From NCBI RefSeq assembly GCF_009846885.1, contig NZ_WUWM01000005.1:62001-126000 (forward strand): a DNA stretch of 64,000 bases. Direction: 5' to 3'. This document shows, piece by piece, positions 61,501 to 64,000 of the stretch. The translations under genes and the position numbers were made by a program. Each line of letters starts with the position of its first letter. The first letter of the stretch is position 1. The stretch is from Paenibacillus puerhi (GTDB lineage: Bacteria > Bacillota > Bacilli > Paenibacillales > NBRC-103111). The notes beneath the pieces were generated by a model. The model ran no database searches. It had not been told where the DNA came from and saw nothing but the letters and a program-made list of their open reading frames with translations.

Positions 61501-62392
61501 TTACCGGGTGGAGCGGCGCAGCGAAGGAGCCGCATCCTGGCAGCTCGCAGCAGCTTCCGTCACGGGTACGTCCTATACGGACGAGGGGCTGAGCCCCGGC
61601 GTATTCTACACGTACCGGATCATCGCAGCGAACGGATCGGGGAACGGTCCGGCCGGCGACCCGATCTATGTGATCACCCGCGGAAGTAGGGCTGCCGACA
61701 CATCGCCTCCGACGGCACCGGAGCATCTTGAAGTGCTGGGCCGGACGTCTTCGGCCGTCAGCCTCAGCTGGACGGCATCGACGGACAATAGGGGCGTAGC
61801 AGGCTATGACGTGTATCTGGGACTGCAGAAGGTAAACAACATGACGGTGACGGGTACGACGTACACGGTGACGGGTCTTGCACCGGCGACGGCGTATACC
61901 TTCACGGTGAAAGCGAGGGACCTGGCTGGCAATGAATCTCAAGGCTCTATGCCAGTTACCGCAGTCACTTATGGGATGCCGGGAGGCGAGCCTTATCAGC
62001 TGGAGCGAATGGGCTGGACCGCTACCGCTTCCCATCAGTCCGCCAAGGCGGGGAACACGCTGGACGGCAATCCCGCGACCCGGTGGGACACCGGAGCGCA
62101 TCAGGTGAGCGGACAATGGTTTCAGGTGGATATGGGGGCTCCCCGTACCTTCAACGCTCTCGTGCTGGATGCGACGGGAAGCGCCTATGACTATCCTCGC
62201 AGTTATGAGGTCTATGTCTCTTTGGATGGCGCAAGCTGGGGGGAGCCGGTGGCAGCCGGCACCGGCAAGCCGCTCCTGTCGATCCGCTTCCCTACGCAGA
62301 CTGCCCGCTACGTCAAGATGGTGCAGAAGGGAAGCGTTGGTAACTACTGGTCTATTCATGAATGGACCGCACTGGAATACCCGCCCGATTGA
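55562..62392 (+). CDS. giant secreted multidomain protein, putative novel glycoside hydrolase
   Basis: 2276 residues. Signal peptide 1-31 (cleavage after PVHA). Modules, approximate residues: FN3 35-122, F5/8-type C (discoidin-like) 126-251, FN3 258-346, F5/8C-like 349-477, FN3 482-570, LamG-like 577-800, beta-rich region 800-1080, putative TIM barrel 1086-1413 (NFIYLPHGMSSGGF, LGLIPRTDWDIMD, TWALQDDFSLFYG), Rossmann/GATase-like region 1451-1560 (PSIGIMYVND, IKSILLVGLNEFD), beta regions to ~1943, FN3 1950-2042, FN3 2048-2141, F5/8C-like 2148-2276. The core resembles the barrel-plus-trimerisation layout of GH42-type beta-galactosidases but I cannot assign it. No S-layer or LPXTG anchor. ATG 55562 follows GAGGAGAGAGGA. 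It lies behind its own importer, which suggests that it generates that importer's substrate. Confidence 0.88.
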   Translation: MWKQLHRTASRLLLGALLTGLLPLQAVPVHAADTQAPGVPANVESVWRTDTSVQLTWSVPADDTGVTGYDVYRDGVLEASVEGPPLYKAEGLTLGTDYAFSVRAKDAAGNRSAASTPLVVNLDELDRALWSVSASHGGGAARLAIDALSSTRWTSGANQVSGMWFQVDTGPGEKSYHKLVMDSTGYSGDYARGYSVTVSDDGATWSAPIASGNGSALIQAEFAEQSARYVRITLTKGVGNYWSIQNLKLLGSQADDMEAPSIPDALAAAGVTDTEASLSWSASIDDVAVLGYEVYAGNDYAGFTRQPNFALKGLTPKTAYTIQVRAVDMAGHKSVYATPITFTTQAALERALWAASASHGGGSALLAIDGSASTRWTSGAAQAAGMWFQLDTGPGGKSYSKLSLNAAGSNGDYPREFQLSVSEDGVSWSEPIGTFVGTSALVNAIFPAQTARYVRLTLTKNSGSFWSIHELQLYGQADPDLNPPTTPGNLTVKKLLDTQFDASWDASSDDIGVAGYDVYLDSAKVISLPPSVRAYRFSGLTPNTAYSLVVKARDVYGNESAPATLIVTTLPVMELPLIARYEMEPQASEPNAIWDTRNPAQPENAGSFSAPAAYAPGRPGAGQALVLSGSDQASITKPGQLNRVSTAFTISAWIKPDDLNGYQPIASKRDANWKGTTFYLGLQGNKLYFGSDYGEKWYNWSYTASELAAGQWSHVAAVFEKYEGVWLYVNGKLIGQVPANGVFTDLLPNELPVLLGTEWHFDTATRTMMKYGYRGAIDSLRMYAAPLTQTQVQADMNNTIVTRSALDSDFTAPTKYATLRLVRFDTPTGLFTKGSAKIHQNAVRRDGPDAVDWPQITLDIPQDNSGSSIRTVQPFADGAEYKTEILLQQPPANMSIVQRPYDNVLSPGNHWFRGVAWRWGQTNMYASDRTARSWIWDYELWTFPVKIAGTGPGAVKSVILKNDGKEIYNSGTRTMDSLTLLLPQNEDGKPYELWVDGRGPVSFDAGLAPIVPGAPKDVQLKINLTLPGPGPAITVTSVDGPETFPHQGAWDADVQALSGAKPASPKYEPTGSSIARHIGTEVPRSPETVNFIYLPHGMSSGGFYHSEHRDIARMYQDLGTVEDYAEYVADTGYDRVYEFGTFADPASAKSHEKMAQALADRGVQLGLIPRTDWDIMDLTSQNLSFYSSYIADYHAPLYRELQLGLQRLSRYPNLAGISLGADNAAYAQYWDWAPPHPNRPWGRAFVPFQTGAGEPLTTPIAPSLQGQYSLKTHEYWATGAKPFLDYIGRYNETYKQYGYFAQAAAEVNPAYTTTTGSYGSSPGVGGRGGWLWATIPGKDMHERLPVQSAYDWNELDASKPLHNVSLVDKLRSYAPNKPTWALQDDFSLFYGKADREKTYAMTLTRGVQAIGTNVLANDRGPLAKPQMIAEQKELYAWIHKYGGAYALTEPTPSIGIMYVNDQALLRGIVAGENPTEAQLLQGSHEGKVTEALFLTHAAGWPSKIITPEELKRGLPSSIKSILLVGLNEFDASWHWYDGLVPQLQSFVDQGGLILKDDESVSPVTATQTGMQVASYVVQSDTDQTNLLLNRNAANIVKLRTAMAAVQKPIAYSDSSTVWAVPTRAGDTEYVTVLNENHDTAAGQSQHLVGKTAALQWNTSRPIYDVRAGRQLTTAEAGQVDLRTNGFQWYALPPAEVTTPELAVTKSEAGYFEAFTAIRNPDAMAGIPVELTVTHTTSGDTATVYSASGLSAKLPLHERDTPGIYEVKAKELLSGLQTTVQVAVQSPAASPDASVKLDRTADIRSFATRSDVPLTIALTAAQQADPAIVTQADRLKQHYVQQGRSVSLGLAGPGGVVKGLQTYQSMTKYPQWSTVDTDLVLFGTSSTNVLLLDQARGYLLSEQGNGLAPGHAAVSLVNSPFSGEYHALNVVAADLAGVTAAIDTLTELATPPPGAVKLAGVTRVTSSSTALSWAADPLASGYRVERRSEGAASWQLAAASVTGTSYTDEGLSPGVFYTYRIIAANGSGNGPAGDPIYVITRGSRAADTSPPTAPEHLEVLGRTSSAVSLSWTASTDNRGVAGYDVYLGLQKVNNMTVTGTTYTVTGLAPATAYTFTVKARDLAGNESQGSMPVTAVTYGMPGGEPYQLERMGWTATASHQSAKAGNTLDGNPATRWDTGAHQVSGQWFQVDMGAPRTFNALVLDATGSAYDYPRSYEVYVSLDGASWGEPVAAGTGKPLLSIRFPTQTARYVKMVQKGSVGNYWSIHEWTALEYPPD

Positions 62393-62469
62393 AAGCCAAT
62401 CTTAGTCATCGCCGGGCAGGCAGCAGGGAAACACGGGTATAATCGGCAGACTGATTCGCACATAGTTAG

Positions 62470-62497
62470 GGGCTCCCGCTGGACGGGGGCCCTTTTT
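62470..62497 (+). terminator. terminator after the giant gene
   Basis: GGGCTCCCG (62470-62478) pairs with CGGGGGCCC (62484-62492) through one G-U, loop CTGGA, then TTTTT. Confidence 0.88.
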
Positions 62498-62570
62498 GTC
62501 ATGTATGATCGATCGAATAGAGACAACTCCCCCCCAATAAAGTGGAGTCCTTTCCGTTCTCCGGATAAGG

Positions 62571-62620
62571 TATAATGGAGAGTGTACAGGTTAGTCGATT
62601 CAAAGCTTCCCTGTACAGGT
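62571..62620 (+). promoter_or_regulatory. promoter and inverted repeat before the SanA-like gene
   Basis: A perfect TATAAT (62571-62576) without a good -35. Right at the expected transcript start, TGTACAGG (62583-62590) and CCTGTACA (62610-62617) form an inverted repeat; TGTACAGGT also recurs directly at 62612. It may be an operator or a 5' mRNA hairpin. Confidence 0.45.
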
Positions 62621-62642
62621 AATGAGGGAAAAGGAGATTGGA

Positions 62643-63341
62643 ATGAAACAGGTTAAACGAAAAATCGGGAAAATGCTGCGTTCGGCAGCTCGATGTCTCC
62701 GGCTGCTCGCGCTCGCGGGCTTTATCGGCATTACCTCGCTGCTGGTCGTCAATGAATATGTGCTGCGTACCGGGCATACCCATATATTACCGAAAACTGA
62801 GCTGCCGCAAGCCGAGGCCCTGGTGGTGCTGGGCGCCTCCGTCTTTTCCAACGGGAAAGTATCGGATATCCTTAGGGACAGGCTGGATACGGCCTATGAT
62901 CTTTATACATCGGGAAAAGCAGGCCGGATCATCGTCAGCGGGGATCACGCGAGCGACGAATACGATGAGGTCAATGCAATGAAAAATTATTTAATGAAGA
63001 AAGGGGTGCCTGATGAGCATATTTTCATGGACCATGCGGGATTTAGCACCTACGATAGCATGTACAGGGCCAAAGCTGTCTTTCAAGCGAAGAAGATCAT
63101 TATCGTTACGCAGGATTACCATCTGAAGCGAGCTATTTATGTGGCCAGGGCTATGGGCATAGAGGCGGTCGGGGCAGCGCCGGATAAACAGGACTATCGC
63201 GACATCCGGAAATATGAGGCAAGAGAGGTGCTGGCCCGGACTAAAGATTTTCTCAATGTACATGTCCTAAAGCCTATGCCGGAACAGCTTGGAGAGCCGC
63301 TTCCTGTCAGCTCCGATGGCAGACTGACGAACGATAAATAG
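62643..63341 (+). CDS. SanA/YdcF-family (DUF218) membrane-anchored protein
   Basis: 232 residues. One N-terminal membrane helix (LLALAGFIGITSLLVVNEYV, about 21-40) and an extracytoplasmic DUF218 domain: EALVVLGASVFSNGKVSDIL, AGRIIVSGDHASDEYDEVNA, IIIVTQDYHLKRAIYVARAM. SanA relatives affect envelope permeability and vancomycin sensitivity; ElyC relatives act in lipid-carrier metabolism. The exact reaction is unknown. ATG 62643 is preceded by AAAGGAGA; the upstream in-frame ATG at 62622 overlaps that ribosome site and was rejected. Confidence 0.92.
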   Translation: MKQVKRKIGKMLRSAARCLRLLALAGFIGITSLLVVNEYVLRTGHTHILPKTELPQAEALVVLGASVFSNGKVSDILRDRLDTAYDLYTSGKAGRIIVSGDHASDEYDEVNAMKNYLMKKGVPDEHIFMDHAGFSTYDSMYRAKAVFQAKKIIIVTQDYHLKRAIYVARAMGIEAVGAAPDKQDYRDIRKYEAREVLARTKDFLNVHVLKPMPEQLGEPLPVSSDGRLTNDK

Positions 63342-63355
63342 GTAAATTTCTTGAA

Positions 63356-63409
63356 ATCCTAGCGAAAATGGTTTTTTTTGGTGCCTTCGCTAGGATGTTC
63401 ATGTATAAT
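63356..63409 (+). promoter_or_regulatory. hairpin and promoter before the last gene
   Basis: ATCCTAGCGAA (63356-63366) pairs with TTCGCTAGGAT (63386-63396); the 19-nt loop holds a run of eight T. A perfect TATAAT (63404-63409) follows 7 bp later, so the hairpin occupies the -35 region of the next gene. Confidence 0.5.
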
Positions 63410-63440
63410 AGTGTCGAATATGTGACTGGAGGATGCGTGT

Positions 63441-64000
63441 ATGGACTCTTTAAACAAGCCGATGGGCGTGGGCGCGATTTTAGACAGAAGCTTTCAGCTT
63501 TACCGCAAGCATTTCGCCACTGCTTTTTTATTACTGCTCTTATTTGTAGGACCTTTTTACCTGCTTCAGAATTTACTCCTGTATAATTTATCGACGGTTC
63601 CGCTATTGCCTCAAAGCGGGGATTCGTTCGCCGAATCTTTGAATTTGTTTGTAAACGGGAACGGGGGCGCAACCGATGAGCCAAGTCCCGGCATGATTCT
63701 GTTTATCTTGCTGGTGCTGCCTCTTTACGCCGTGCTGCTTGCGCCTGTGATGCTGTCTTCTCAGCTTCAGCTGGTCAGGACGGCCATCGAGGGCGGAGAA
63801 GTCCGCTTTGCCGAGGTGCTGCGCAAGTCGTTCGCCCGCTACGGCAGACAGGTCGGCAATACCTTCCTGTACGGCTTGATCGTCGTCGGGCTGCTATTCG
63901 TCATCTGGATCGCGCTCGTGATTGCTATCGTTATCATCGCTTCGCTGACGGTTGGCGTAGGAGCCGGCTTTCTGGCGCTGGGCGGGGATCCGTTCGGGGG
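63441..64000 (+). CDS. membrane protein, 3' end outside window
   Basis: At least 186 residues, open to the end of the window. ATG 63441 is preceded by GGAGG at 8 bases. Start MDSLNKPMGVGAILDRSFQL, then a helix (FATAFLLLLLFVGPFYLLQN), a polar loop, a second helix (MILFILLVLPLYAVLLAPVM), an amphipathic segment with VRFAEVLRKSFARYG, and a third very hydrophobic stretch (FVIWIALVIAIVIIASLTVG). The pattern resembles integral membrane proteins of the glycerophosphodiester-phosphodiesterase membrane-domain or DUF975 type; that is a weak impression only. Confidence 0.8.
   Translation, partial: MDSLNKPMGVGAILDRSFQLYRKHFATAFLLLLLFVGPFYLLQNLLLYNLSTVPLLPQSGDSFAESLNLFVNGNGGATDEPSPGMILFILLVLPLYAVLLAPVMLSSQLQLVRTAIEGGEVRFAEVLRKSFARYGRQVGNTFLYGLIVVGLLFVIWIALVIAIVIIASLTVGVGAGFLALGGDPFG

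Noticed and set aside
55562-62392. Surface anchoring by S-layer homology or LPXTG
   Set aside because: The C-terminus ends with a discoidin-like module; no SLH repeats, sorting motif or hydrophobic tail.
1-64000. rRNA, tRNA, CRISPR array, prophage or transposase genes
   Set aside because: I looked for them on both strands and saw no convincing example; a tRNA or CRISPR scanner would settle it.

Overview
The window looks like a chromosome segment of a Paenibacillus-type Firmicute (Paenibacillaceae). The reasons are: strong AGGAGG-type ribosome sites with frequent GTG and TTG starts; three sugar importers of the LplB/LplC type with lipoprotein binding proteins but no ATPase of their own; membrane-bound YesN-like AraC regulators; a preQ1-I riboswitch ahead of queCDEF; and two cobalamin riboswitches. 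I saw no rRNA, tRNA, CRISPR array, phage module or transposase gene.

Layout. 1-7.4 kb: end of a sugar importer, an unrecognised alpha/alpha-toroid-like protein, a GH28 pectinase, then uxaC and uxaE for galacturonate breakdown. 7.6-9.0 kb: a DEAD-box RNA helicase. 9.2-11.3 kb: an AraC regulator divergent from an Fsr-type MFS pump that carries a one-base frameshift. 11.4-14.1 kb (minus): queC-queD-queE-queF behind a clear sigma-A promoter and a preQ1 riboswitch. 14.2-16.5 kb: an AraC regulator divergent from a Gfo/Idh/MocA oxidoreductase whose promoter is built like the uxaC promoter. 16.5-19.8 kb: two small genes, a repeat-bearing 580-bp gap, an aminoglycoside-phosphotransferase-fold kinase and a PatB/MalY C-S lyase. 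19.9-24.1 kb (minus): an ABC-2 exporter (ATPase plus two permeases), then a ubiquitin-like MoaD/ThiS protein overlapping a BNR beta-propeller gene. 24.3-28.6 kb: cobalamin riboswitch and btuF-btuC-btuD-like importer plus a methyltransferase. 29.0-33.0 kb: heterodimeric ABC exporter and a GNAT acetyltransferase. 33.0-35.8 kb: second cobalamin riboswitch and metE.

36.0-51.4 kb is a plant cell-wall sugar locus: two YesN-like regulators, a GH28-like protein, two GH43 enzymes, one permease pair with two related binding proteins, and a sugar isomerase gene broken by an in-frame TAG. A 17-nt motif (TGCC, four or five variable bases, GATTRT) recurs upstream of four transcription units here and probably marks a local regulon. 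51.5-62.4 kb: a third importer followed by a 2276-residue secreted protein with FN3, discoidin-like and LamG-like modules around a putative TIM-barrel and Rossmann-like core that I cannot place in a known enzyme family. 62.6-64 kb: a SanA/YdcF-family protein and a membrane protein running off the end.

Working together: secreted or surface enzymes and ABC importers bring in pectin- or arabinan-derived oligosaccharides, GH28/GH43 enzymes trim them, and uxaC/uxaE feed the uronates into central metabolism. The next reductase, kinase and aldolase are not in view. The most novel candidates are the giant multidomain protein with its own importer, the MoaD-propeller pair, and the two cis-regulatory motifs linking separate loci.
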